A stretch of DNA of 64,000 bases from Pelagicoccus sp. SDUM812005 (GTDB lineage Bacteria > Verrucomicrobiota > Verrucomicrobiia > Opitutales > Opitutaceae), in the NCBI RefSeq assembly GCF_031127875.1, contig NZ_JARXIA010000012.1:62001-126000 (forward strand). The letters run 5' to 3'. The notes beneath the pieces were generated by a model, which ran no database searches, was not told where the DNA came from, and was given only the letters and a program-made list of their open reading frames with translations. Both the position numbers and the translations under genes were made by a program. Shown in pieces: positions 47,158 to 55,032 of this stretch. Position 1 is the first letter of the stretch. Each line of letters opens with the position of its first letter.

Positions 47158-47700
47158 ACCCTTAGCATTTATGCGGGATCCGGCTCCGGACTCTTCACCT
47201 AGGAAACTGGATTCACGCAACTTGGTGCGGATTGTCGCACTGGATGTCGCAGGCGGCAAGCAATTATCTCTGGTTGATATCCCCCAAAGACACTCCAAGG
47301 GCTCTCAATTTCCCATTTTTCACCGCCTCCTCCCCCCAAACGAAATGCCTCAACCCAAATAGCCACAAGCCCAGGCGACAAACCATATGCTAACCCCCAG
47401 ACAAGCCTACGCCCCAACTCCGAGAACAAGAGGAAAAAGGCAGGGAATATGAATTCAAAACACGCAACCCGCGCCATACTCGAGTGGACCGCCTGCACGA
47501 CGCTCGCGACATTAAGCGAAGCGAAAACGCACATCTCCCCCAGCCTCGTCGGCAAGTGGACATCGGAGATGGCAACTCCGGGGAACCCATACCGTGGAAG
47601 CCGAATACTCGCTGAAGGCACCCCTAATGGAAATCTAACGACCCTGCGAGCGCTTTACTCAACTCCGATCAAAGGAGAATACACGACCAAGCAATTTACC
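47158..47700. promoter_or_regulatory. Divergent intergenic region between LacI regulator and fucosidase
   Basis: 543 bases without a convincing gene. It should hold both promoters. A LacI-like candidate operator GCGAGCGCTTTAC (47646-47658, CG-centred AGCGCT core) lies 43 bases upstream of the fucosidase ATG, and AAAGGAG at 47671-47677 is a possible but distant Shine-Dalgarno. A second CG-containing stretch, GCGAAAACGCAC, is at 47521-47532. All are tentative. Confidence 0.3.
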
Positions 47701-49461
47701 ATGATAAATCTAAACCCAAGGCGAACAATCCTTACCTACGTATTAGGTCTTGTAATAATCAGCAACCTGTTTGCTCAAAACGAAAACCAGCCAGTTGATC
47801 CCTACGCGAATGAAACGATCGCTGAACGTGACGCACGTATGGCATGGTTCCGCGAAGCGAGGTTTGGCCTATTCATTCATTGGGGGGTATATGCCGTCCC
47901 GGCTGGCACCTACAAGGGGGAACAAGTTTCCGGCATAGGAGAATGGATCATGAACAAGGCCAAAATCCCCGTGACCGAATACCAAGCGTTTGCCAAACAA
48001 TTCAACCCAATCAAATACGACGCGGACGCCTGGGTTCAATTGGCAAAAGAGGCCGGAATGAAATACATTGTCATTACCTCCAAGCATCACGATGGCTTTG
48101 CATTGTTTGACTCCAAGGTATCAGAGTGGGATGTTGTCGACGCATCCCCATATGGTAAGGATTTGATAGCCCCCTTAGCGGAAGCATGCGAAAAACACGG
48201 AATGAAATTAGGATTATATTATTCCCAAGCCCAGGACTGGATCCAAGGAGGTTCCGCGAGGGGCGGCAATTGGGATCCTGCGCAGGACCACGACATGGAT
48301 GACTATATCAAAAACATAGCGGTCCCTCAGGTAGAAGAAATACTCACACAGTATAAACCTGCCGTTTTGTGGTGGGACACCCCTCGCGGCATGAACAAAA
48401 GACGCGCGGAACAGCTCTTGCCACTTCTTAAGCTTCGCCCGGGAATCATTCACAACAACCGCCTAGGCGGGGATTACAAAGGCGACATAAGCACACCGGA
48501 ACAACACATCCCAGGCACCGGGCTTCCAGGCGACTGGGAGTCGTGCATGACCATGAACAAGACGTGGGGATACAAGAGCTATGACCACAATTGGAAGTCT
48601 ACCAAAACTCTAGTCCACAACCTTGTTGATATCGCGAGCAAGGGAGGAAATTACCTGCTCAACGTGGGGCCGACAGCAGAAGGCCTTATACCGGAGCCGA
48701 GCATAGAGCGACTAAAGGCAATCGGGCAATGGATGAAAGCAAACGGTGAATCTGTCTACGGGACTACCGCCAGTCCTTGCAGAACTCCTGCGTGGGGGCG
48801 TGTTACGACTCGTGTGGAAAATGGAAGCACGACCTTATATCTAAACGTTTTTGACTGGCCAAAAAGCGGGGAATTATTTCTCCCAGTGACTAACAAGGTC
48901 CAGGCTTGCCATCTGCTGGCAGATGAAAATCAGAGATTCCAAACCACGCTTGACGAGCGAGGGATTACGATAGCGCTCACAGGCGAAGCTCCCGATGCGA
49001 TGAGTTCGGTTGTTGTTTTGAAGCTTAGCGGCGCCCCCAAAGTCAGCGATGCCGACAAAACAATCCAGGAAGCGGACGGCTCAATCTTCCTACCTGCCCA
49101 GAAGGCGATCATTAACAACGTCATCGGCTCTCACCTCGCCTACAACAAAGAGAATGATTGCATCGATCATTGGACGAATACTCGCGCGACCATTGATTGG
49201 GATTTCGTAGTAAATTCTCCCGGCACATACCGCATTATTCTATCTTCCGCATCAGAGCAGGAAAGCGCCCTTAAGATTTCCATTGGAGATCAATCGATAA
49301 ACTCAGAAATACCCGCAAGCGGTGACTATGATACGTATAAAGAAGTCGAAGCAGGAATCATTGAGATTGAGAAAGCCGGGGATGTTTCAATTCATCTAGC
49401 GCCCGCTTCTAAAGCATGGAACCCCATAAACCTGAAATCGGTCACGCTACTATCCAATTAG
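47701..49461 (+). CDS. GH29 alpha-L-fucosidase, secreted
   Basis: Exo-fucosidase of 586 residues. ATG 47701 begins a signal peptide (ILTYVLGLVIISNLFAQ). The GH29 catalytic domain shows MAWFREARFGLFIHWGVYAVPAG, YIVITSKHHDGFALFDSKVSEWDVV, and VLWWDTPRG with the nucleophile position Asp226; GNYLLNVGPTAEGLIP marks the end of the barrel. The C-terminal 200 residues are beta-rich (YRIILSSASEQESALKISIGDQ) and may be a carbohydrate-binding or accessory domain. Likely substrate: fucose ends of algal polysaccharide or host-type glycans (family knowledge). Third-position base use is much more AT-rich than in neighbouring core genes, a sign of horizontal acquisition. Start extensions upstream to 47449 lack a signal. 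Confidence 0.95.
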   Translation: MINLNPRRTILTYVLGLVIISNLFAQNENQPVDPYANETIAERDARMAWFREARFGLFIHWGVYAVPAGTYKGEQVSGIGEWIMNKAKIPVTEYQAFAKQFNPIKYDADAWVQLAKEAGMKYIVITSKHHDGFALFDSKVSEWDVVDASPYGKDLIAPLAEACEKHGMKLGLYYSQAQDWIQGGSARGGNWDPAQDHDMDDYIKNIAVPQVEEILTQYKPAVLWWDTPRGMNKRRAEQLLPLLKLRPGIIHNNRLGGDYKGDISTPEQHIPGTGLPGDWESCMTMNKTWGYKSYDHNWKSTKTLVHNLVDIASKGGNYLLNVGPTAEGLIPEPSIERLKAIGQWMKANGESVYGTTASPCRTPAWGRVTTRVENGSTTLYLNVFDWPKSGELFLPVTNKVQACHLLADENQRFQTTLDERGITIALTGEAPDAMSSVVVLKLSGAPKVSDADKTIQEADGSIFLPAQKAIINNVIGSHLAYNKENDCIDHWTNTRATIDWDFVVNSPGTYRIILSSASEQESALKISIGDQSINSEIPASGDYDTYKEVEAGIIEIEKAGDVSIHLAPASKAWNPINLKSVTLLSN

Positions 49462-49635
49462 GGCCACATCTCCTCGTTATCACCACCGACACTTCAAGCA
49501 AACACGCGATATCACGGTTACTACCCAGCAGGGCGAATCGATCCGCTGCAGTTCCTTCTGCACGCAGCAGCCGAGCTTCCCAGTGTTTGAAATTGTACGA
49601 TTACGACGAATAACATCGCCCAACAATTACCTGCT

Positions 49636-49669
49636 CCCCCGAACTAGCCCTACCGCTAGCCTTCGGGGG
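49636..49669. other. Large stem-loop downstream of the fucosidase
   Basis: Arms CCCCCGAACTAGC and GCTAGCCTTCGGGGG around a six-base loop, with one two-base bulge. No T run follows on either strand, so a simple terminator is doubtful; it could be an old element end or an RNA-stabilising hairpin. Confidence 0.5.
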
Positions 49670-49819
49670 ACCAGCTCAAAACCCTGAGCTTAGCCCTCAA
49701 GCCTTCGCCGACATCCTTCCAGAAACCCAACTCCCGGCGATGCGACACGACATACGAGCGCCCGCCAAAACCAAGGAGGCCCTCGTCCGCGATCGCACAA
49801 AAACGACGCAAGCTCACGC

Positions 49820-50023
49820 CCGGGAAGAGTCGCGAGGCAAGGGACCGCGTCGATAGCGCCCTTGGGATTGAACCTGGTCCGGACGATCAGGCGGCGTATC
49901 GGTTACATTGGCACGATGCCGATCTCCCATCTTCTCCTCGCCGAAGCGTTCGCAGGATTCCGGACTCTCCTTCACCTCCTCCGGAACGATCTAGACAGCG
50001 ACCATCTCGACGTCCTCGGGAAA
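49820..50023 (-). pseudogene. IS66-family transposase fragment (degraded)
   Basis: Read leftward from 50023, the translation gives FPEDVEMVAV, a stop, then IVPEEVKESPESCERFGEE. After a frameshift it gives IGIVPM, a stop, and RRLIVRTRFNPKGAIDAVP. These match, in order, the IS66 transposase N-terminal region (LPED...PEEVKADPE...IGEE...RRxxVRPKFxxKG). Two stops and at least one frameshift in 200 bases show it is dead. The rest of the transposase is missing or too degraded to recognise. Confidence 0.65.
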
Positions 50024-50320
50024 ACAACACCTTAGCCATCCACGTACCGTAGCAGATCATGGTCGCCGAAAGAAAGACGCACTAGGACGGACGCTTCCGA
50101 ACAAAATGCGCACATTAATGATGGAGTGCATTCCGATGGCGCCGGCTGCAACACAACGAGCGCTCAATGCATCCTGCCGCGCCGCCCCCTCCGCGGACAA
50201 AGAAAGTTGGCCGAGAGAGCTCACAAGGAGAGCAATTCAAACCCAAGGGCTCCCTCTCAACGAAGCGGAACGGGGATGCGATGCATTAGAGCGAAGCTCC
50301 GCACGAAGTGAGCCAATCCC
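50024..50320. other. Intergenic sequence without recognisable gene
   Basis: Between the IS66 remnant and the repeat block. Short open frames here lack codon bias and known motifs. I see nothing I can name. Confidence 0.4.
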
Positions 50321-50420
50321 TTGTCCCGTCGCGCACTCCTCGTACCGAAGCCGAAGGCTGACACTTGAGGACCAAAGGGAGGAAACATGTCGTCACTTCG
50401 CTCCTCGGTACTCTCCGCCA
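50321..50420 (+). repeat. Spacer repeat B, copy 2 (partial)
   Basis: Repeats 45768-45870 almost exactly: CCTTGTCYCGTCG..., CTCCTCGTACCGAAGCCGAA, ..., CTCGGTACTCTCCGCCAC. It immediately precedes the third A unit in the same order as at 45.8 kb. Confidence 0.8.
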
Positions 50421-50569
50421 CTCAACGCGCAGAGTCGAATAACGAGATAGCGGGATGAAGAACCCGATCCGAGGGTTCGACGAAGGAAGCGCAGCGACCG
50501 GAGATGGGACGCCAAGGGCGGGTCCAAAGGACTTGAGCAACGCTCAACCAATCCCTCTCTCCTCGGTAC
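50421..50569 (+). repeat. tRNA-tail repeat unit A, copy 3
   Basis: Third copy of the ~150-bp unit, with the TTGAGCAACGCTCAA hairpin and the ending AATCCCTCTCTCC; its last bases switch to CTCGGTAC, the end of spacer B. It lies 4.4 kb from copy 2 and in the same orientation, so the intervening segment could be lost by recombination between copies. Confidence 0.82.
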
Positions 50570-50706
50570 TTTAACTTACTTCGAAGAGACACGAGTAGAC
50601 ATGCTTTACAGCAAGAGGAATCTGAGTTCCAACACGCACGTGTTCGCGCTTCCCGAGAGCCACATTCCTCGATAAGCGCCCTAATTCGCTAATTGCCATC
50701 GAGATA

Positions 50707-50742
50707 GAGTAAGCGGGGAAGTTTGGTTATCCCGCTTATCTC
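50707..50742. promoter_or_regulatory. Inverted repeat upstream of the DUF3800 gene
   Basis: TAAGCGGG (50710-50717) and CCCGCTTA (50731-50738) with flanking GAG/CTC, 39 bases upstream of the start codon. It could be an operator or a transcript hairpin; no T run. Confidence 0.3.
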
Positions 50743-50780
50743 ATTGAACAACTTCCCGAGATTGGCGAAGTTGGGCTTTC

Positions 50781-51587
50781 ATGAGCGAGAAGCAGCCCAG
50801 CTTTGTTGTCTACGTAGATGAATCCGGCGATGAAGGATTCGTATTCCGTAACGATGGCTCAGGGAGCTCACGCTGGTTCGTCTTATCAGCTACAGTCATT
50901 CGAAAATCGAATGACCTCAAGATGGTAGAATGCCTTAAGGAAACGAGAGAAGTGCTAAGGAAGAAGCCCAAAACACCACTCCATTTCGTCGATCTGAAGC
51001 ACGAGCAGAGGGTACCCTACATCAAGCGTGTTGGAAAACTGCCTATAAGAACGGTCAGTGTACTGATCCATAAGCCTTCGATCAAAGAACCCGAAAAATT
51101 CCAGAATCACAAATTCCTACTGTATCGCTATGCAACCCGCCTACTTCTCGAAAGGACATCCTGGCTTTGTCGAGATCATCGGAAAAAAGACGAGGGGAAC
51201 GGCTCTGCTGATATCATTTTTTCGAACAGAAGCATCATGTCTTACGAAGAAATCAAAGACTACCTGCGTGTTCTGCTAGAGCAAAGCGACCCCGGCCTAG
51301 CCCAGGTGCAGATCGAAAAAACAGTAGTTGATCCTACAAGGATCAGATCCGTTGAACACGGGAAACTTGCCGGCCTACAAGTTGCGGATGCAGTCGCATC
51401 AGGAGTGCACTTCGCGGTGAAGCGAAACCTTTATGGGGAAAGCGAACCTAGTTATCTTCAGCACCTCAAGCGATCGGTTTATCGCCATGAAGGGAATCCT
51501 TTCGGTTACGGTATCAAATTCTGGCCTGACGACTTCGAAACCGTAAAACAAAAAGCTCCCGAAGTTGAAAACTTCGAGAGCTTCTAA
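50781..51587 (+). CDS. DUF3800 domain protein
   Basis: Protein of 268 residues, matching DUF3800 (an RNase H-like fold). It opens with FVVYVDESGDEGF, whose acidic residues are the family's first catalytic-type motif, then SSRWFVLSATVIR. The closing motif is KLAGLQVADAVASGVHFAVK, with the conserved Asp in LQVADAVA. DUF3800 genes are scattered, frequently near mobile elements and defence loci; nuclease activity is a prediction only. It is convergent with the primase-helicase gene, 143 bases apart, and its third-position GC is lower than in the core genome. Its 3' end contains the apparent terminator of that neighbour. Confidence 0.9.
   Translation: MSEKQPSFVVYVDESGDEGFVFRNDGSGSSRWFVLSATVIRKSNDLKMVECLKETREVLRKKPKTPLHFVDLKHEQRVPYIKRVGKLPIRTVSVLIHKPSIKEPEKFQNHKFLLYRYATRLLLERTSWLCRDHRKKDEGNGSADIIFSNRSIMSYEEIKDYLRVLLEQSDPGLAQVQIEKTVVDPTRIRSVEHGKLAGLQVADAVASGVHFAVKRNLYGESEPSYLQHLKRSVYRHEGNPFGYGIKFWPDDFETVKQKAPEVENFESF
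51543..51583 (-). terminator. Candidate terminator of the primase-helicase gene, inside the DUF3800 3' end
   Basis: Stem-loop AAGCTC-CC-GAAGTT / AACTTC-GA-GAGCTT with a three-base loop; on the minus strand the right arm is followed by TTTTTGTTTT. It is about 150 bases beyond the primase-helicase stop codon and overlaps the last codons of the convergent gene. Confidence 0.5.
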
Positions 51588-51730
51588 AATTGTAGGCCCC
51601 AGAAACCGAGGATCCCACCCATAAAGGGCTGCCACTCAAGGAGAGCGACCTCTACTTCTTCTGCGCTTGCCTAGAGACGATTTCTGCAAAAACGCAGCCC
51701 CTTGTCAAGGCGGCTGTCTTGAGCGGCGTT

Positions 51731-54109
51731 TCAATAGGCTCCCGAGCACTCCCTCACCTCGACGTACCCCATCTCTTTATAGGCCGGCTTACGCTTTCGA
51801 AACATGCTCAACGCGATGGGCAATTTTTCATCGATGAAATCGAATACCCTGACTTCGCCTTTGCCTTCGCATTTTCTGTGCAAACGCCCCGCATACTGAA
51901 TGAGACGCCCCTTGAAAGAAATGGGCATCGACAGAAAGAGCGTATCCAATTCAGGGAGATTATACCCTTCCCCTAGAAATGAGCCAGTTGCCAGCAAGCA
52001 AATTCCTTTCCCATCACTCAGACTCATACGAATACGCTCGTTTTGCTCCTTCAGAGCCTTCGTACCTCTTCCTCCCGTCATCAATTCAGGAACAATACCC
52101 ATCCTCCTCGTGCACTCGCGAAGCAAGGTTCCCATTGACTCCAAATGGGAAACGCGGTCGGAGATGATAAGGCACTTACGTCCATCCCTTAGCTGTCTCC
52201 GCACAAAGGAGACAAGCAATTCATTTCTTCGCACATCCTGAATGAGCTCTTCCCAAATCTCATGAAGGGCCAAATGCGTTCCAAGCCCTGACCCAAATCC
52301 CGTTTCTACAAATTGGATACGTTTTTCCAGACTCGGATCCGAATATTCAGATATTCGGAACCTGACTGGACCACATTGCTGGAAAAGCAAGTTTTCCAAA
52401 CCATCCTTCCTACTGGGGGTTGCGGTGAGCCCCAATATCCGCCGGCAAGCACACAGCTTTAAGACACCTTCAAAGCTGACAGCAGGCATATGATGACACT
52501 CGTCGATCACCACCAAGCTGTAGTTGCGAAAGAACGAGGCCACGTCTTCGGTGCGAGCAAGACTCTGAATCATTACCACATCAACAATACCGCTTAGCTT
52601 CCTTTTGCCCCCGCCCCAGATTCCACAACGCTCTTCTGAAATAGTCGTGAACTCTCCCAAACGCTCTCTCCATTGGTCTGCAAGAGAGCGACGGTTGATG
52701 AGAATGACCGTTGCCAGTTTCCATCGAGCAATCAATGCACATGCCATTACTGTTTTACCCGATCCTGGCGGAGCTACCAGCACACCATACTCATTGGCTT
52801 CAATTGCGGCGACAGCGCTCTTCTGGACTCTGGTGAGTGTCCCCGCGAATCTTATACGTATTCGCTTCTCGCTTAATCGAAAATCCTCGACCTCCAAACG
52901 GGACCCCCTAGTCGCAAATAATTCCGTAACGGCTTCCATGCACCCACGCGGAATCGTTATCCAACCAGATTGTCGTCCTGCACTCACAATGTAGCGAGGA
53001 ATACCAAACACCGGAAAGCGCATCCTCTGCTTTTCAAAAAACTCGGGATTGGGGAACGTCGCCAGTCGAATAATCTTGGCGATAAACTCATCGGGCAACC
53101 CCTCCTCCGGAATTAACAGGGACTCCCTCAACTCAACCCTCCAATCCGGTATCTTTACCGCCGCTCCCCCGAGCTTGCCTCCCGTGAGTGAAACAACTGC
53201 AATATCCTCCGGAGAGCATTCTTCTATTGGCGAAATTTCAACGAAACGTTCCAAAGCGGTTCGGATGTGATGTTCCCAATAGCATGGCGTCTTAGCCAGA
53301 GTCGCCCATTGATCTTCGAAAACGAATAGATTTGTATCAACAAAAACAGTACAGCCGCTTTTCCTTCGGCTCCACTGTAGAGGCAATCCGATCAGGTTTC
53401 CAAATCCGCCCCTTGGCATTGTGTCTTGATTCGGGAAAAAACGGTCGTAAGCCCCTAAATCGACTTTCGACAGTCGGCTGGACACCTCGCCCAGAATAAC
53501 CGTCCCCAAACTTCGAGCGAGTCGAGCAGGAATTGGTTCTGCAAAGAAGAGCCATACGTGGGCGCCGTTTCCAGATCTCGAAATCTCAATAAGAGTTCGA
53601 AACCCGAAAATTTCAGCAGAATCCGAATAAGCCACCGCACACGCTTCCCAACCTTCGCCATCAAAGTCCGCTGCGAGGAAAATACAGGTATCGTCCTTTC
53701 GAATCGAATACGAGCCAATCGTATGCTTCCCCCTCAAGTGGTCTTCGATAACCTTTTCATCGAGTCTAGAGAATTTGGACGAACCAAAACGGGAGTAAAA
53801 CTCTGACGGTCTCAAACGAACTCCCGCTTCGTAAACCGTTTCGCAAACCGGATAGTAGCCCTTGGTCCCTTTCGATACATTTTCCCAAAACCTTGGAAAG
53901 ATGTCCGGTCGTGCCGCAAAACGCCGCTTGAAGAGCAAAACTTTATCTTCTGGATTTACAGGAACCTCATCAAGGACTGCTTCCATCTGCCTCTGCGAGC
54001 CCGCACGTTCCATCGCATGGAGTTCCGACAATATCTCCAACCTCTCGTCTTGCAGAGCTGACAAACGCTTCCGCAGATCTTCAAAATGACTCCCCGGCTC
54101 GGATTCCAT
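51731..54109 (-). CDS. Archaeo-eukaryotic-type primase (AEP, TOTE-like) fused to SF2 helicase
   Basis: 792-residue fusion. Residues 5-40 form a coiled coil. Residues 55-290 look like the archaeo-eukaryotic primase domain of TOTE conflict systems: LAADFDGE with Asp148 and Asp150 (hDhD motif), SRSGNGAHVWLFF with His184 (SxH motif), and YDRFFPNQD then GFGNLIGLPLQ (221-245). Residues 425-770 are a superfamily 2 helicase: Walker A APPGSGKT (446-453), DECH (536-539), LTATPS (561-566), GEGYNLPELD and QYAGRLHR (738-745). The DEAD-box-like DECH and Arg finger are intact. TOTE-type proteins are predicted to act against invading DNA. The family call comes from memory of motifs, not a search. The stop at 51731 lies 143 bases from the convergent DUF3800 gene. 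Low GC suggests transfer. Confidence 0.85.
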   Translation of the reverse strand: MESEPGSHFEDLRKRLSALQDERLEILSELHAMERAGSQRQMEAVLDEVPVNPEDKVLLFKRRFAARPDIFPRFWENVSKGTKGYYPVCETVYEAGVRLRPSEFYSRFGSSKFSRLDEKVIEDHLRGKHTIGSYSIRKDDTCIFLAADFDGEGWEACAVAYSDSAEIFGFRTLIEISRSGNGAHVWLFFAEPIPARLARSLGTVILGEVSSRLSKVDLGAYDRFFPNQDTMPRGGFGNLIGLPLQWSRRKSGCTVFVDTNLFVFEDQWATLAKTPCYWEHHIRTALERFVEISPIEECSPEDIAVVSLTGGKLGGAAVKIPDWRVELRESLLIPEEGLPDEFIAKIIRLATFPNPEFFEKQRMRFPVFGIPRYIVSAGRQSGWITIPRGCMEAVTELFATRGSRLEVEDFRLSEKRIRIRFAGTLTRVQKSAVAAIEANEYGVLVAPPGSGKTVMACALIARWKLATVILINRRSLADQWRERLGEFTTISEERCGIWGGGKRKLSGIVDVVMIQSLARTEDVASFFRNYSLVVIDECHHMPAVSFEGVLKLCACRRILGLTATPSRKDGLENLLFQQCGPVRFRISEYSDPSLEKRIQFVETGFGSGLGTHLALHEIWEELIQDVRRNELLVSFVRRQLRDGRKCLIISDRVSHLESMGTLLRECTRRMGIVPELMTGGRGTKALKEQNERIRMSLSDGKGICLLATGSFLGEGYNLPELDTLFLSMPISFKGRLIQYAGRLHRKCEGKGEVRVFDFIDEKLPIALSMFRKRKPAYKEMGYVEVRECSGAY

Positions 54110-54702
54110 CTGGTCAAGGAATACAAAAACAAGGAATCAGAACTCAACCGACAATTTGAAGTCGCACTTTCATAATCAGAGGCATCGTTAAGATCCGAGG
54201 GATCTTCACGTTTTCCTAAGCAGGTGAGGCTTTGCCAACCTGAAGCGTCTGCCCATAGCGCTTCGCCAACCAAAACCAGCAAAAATCAGACGTCGCCCCT
54301 CGAACGGACCTACACTCTAGCTAGATCCCAGCCCACCGGCTAGAAAAGTTCCACACATAGGCTCCGAGGCTATTCGGAGCAACGCTCCCCACCCCGCACC
54401 ACAGTGTCGCCAGTGTCACGCCCAGTGTGACAGGGACTGTGTCAAGTGCACAAGAATGGCTCGAAAGTTGGCACAGGCAACGAGCTTCGCAGCGCCCTAG
54501 ATGCACCCAACATTCATCTGATCTGCAATCACTTACAGATTTTCCGACGTCGCCAAAAAGCTCAGGCGCGGCTTATGCGAGTGCAGGCCCGCAAAATTTC
54601 AGGATCCGGCCCAAACGATCCGGCCTCTGCAGATTCGCCAGACCCGCCGATTCGCCAGCCGGACCGAAGAAAAAACCTTAAGAACCGAACAGGAGAACAA
54701 AC
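54110..54702. promoter_or_regulatory. Long intergenic region upstream of groES
   Basis: 593 bases with no credible gene. It holds a GCTCCGA/TCGGAGC hairpin (54361-54380) and a cluster of TGTCA-type motifs (54402-54444). I find no CIRCE element (TTAGCACTC-N9-GAGTGCTAA). The groES Shine-Dalgarno AGGAG is at 54691-54695. Confidence 0.4.
54402..54444. promoter_or_regulatory. Cluster of CAGTGTC/TGTGACA repeats upstream of groESL
   Basis: CAGTGTC at 54402, CAGTGTCA at 54411, CAGTGTGACA at 54423 and ACTGTGTCA at 54436, spaced 9, 12 and 13 bases apart. TGTCA (54414-54418) and TGACA (54428-54432) form an inverted pair. It looks like an operator array about 260 bases ahead of groES; which regulator is unknown. 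Confidence 0.4.
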
Positions 54703-55008
54703 ATGTCCGTAGTTGCAAAACCGAACATCAAACCCCTCGGAGCCCGCGCTCTCGTACGCCGCGTCGAGGAAGATGAAAAGCAAGTGGGTGGCATCTTCAT
54801 CCCAGATTCCGCCAAGGAAAAGCCCCAGCAGGCCGAAGTCATCGCAGTCGGCCCTGGCGAGCAGGAGGACGGCAAGACAACGCCCCTGCCCGTCAAGGAA
54901 GGCGATCGCGTGCTGCTCAGCAAGTATGGGGGAACCGACATCAAATACGACGGAGAGGACTACCTGCTCGTCCGCGAAGACGACATCCTCGCCATTATCG
55001 AGTCATAA
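54703..55008 (+). CDS. groES: Co-chaperonin GroES
   Basis: Heptameric lid of the GroEL chaperonin, 101 residues. [44 protein letters not shown] shows the mobile loop with the GGIFIP contact, and [27 protein letters not shown] closes the barrel. A good Shine-Dalgarno (AGGAG) precedes the ATG. It forms an operon with groEL, 24 bases apart. Confidence 0.98.
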   Translation: MSVVAKPNIKPLGARALVRRVEEDEKQVGGIFIPDSAKEKPQQAEVIAVGPGEQEDGKTTPLPVKEGDRVLLSKYGGTDIKYDGEDYLLVREDDILAIIES

Positions 55009-55032
55009 GCCAATCACCGGAGGAAACCAGTC

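Noticed and set aside
54474-54495. Sigma-54 promoter ahead of groES (TTGGCAC)
   Set aside because: The -24 like TGGCAC is not followed by a TTGC at the required spacing.
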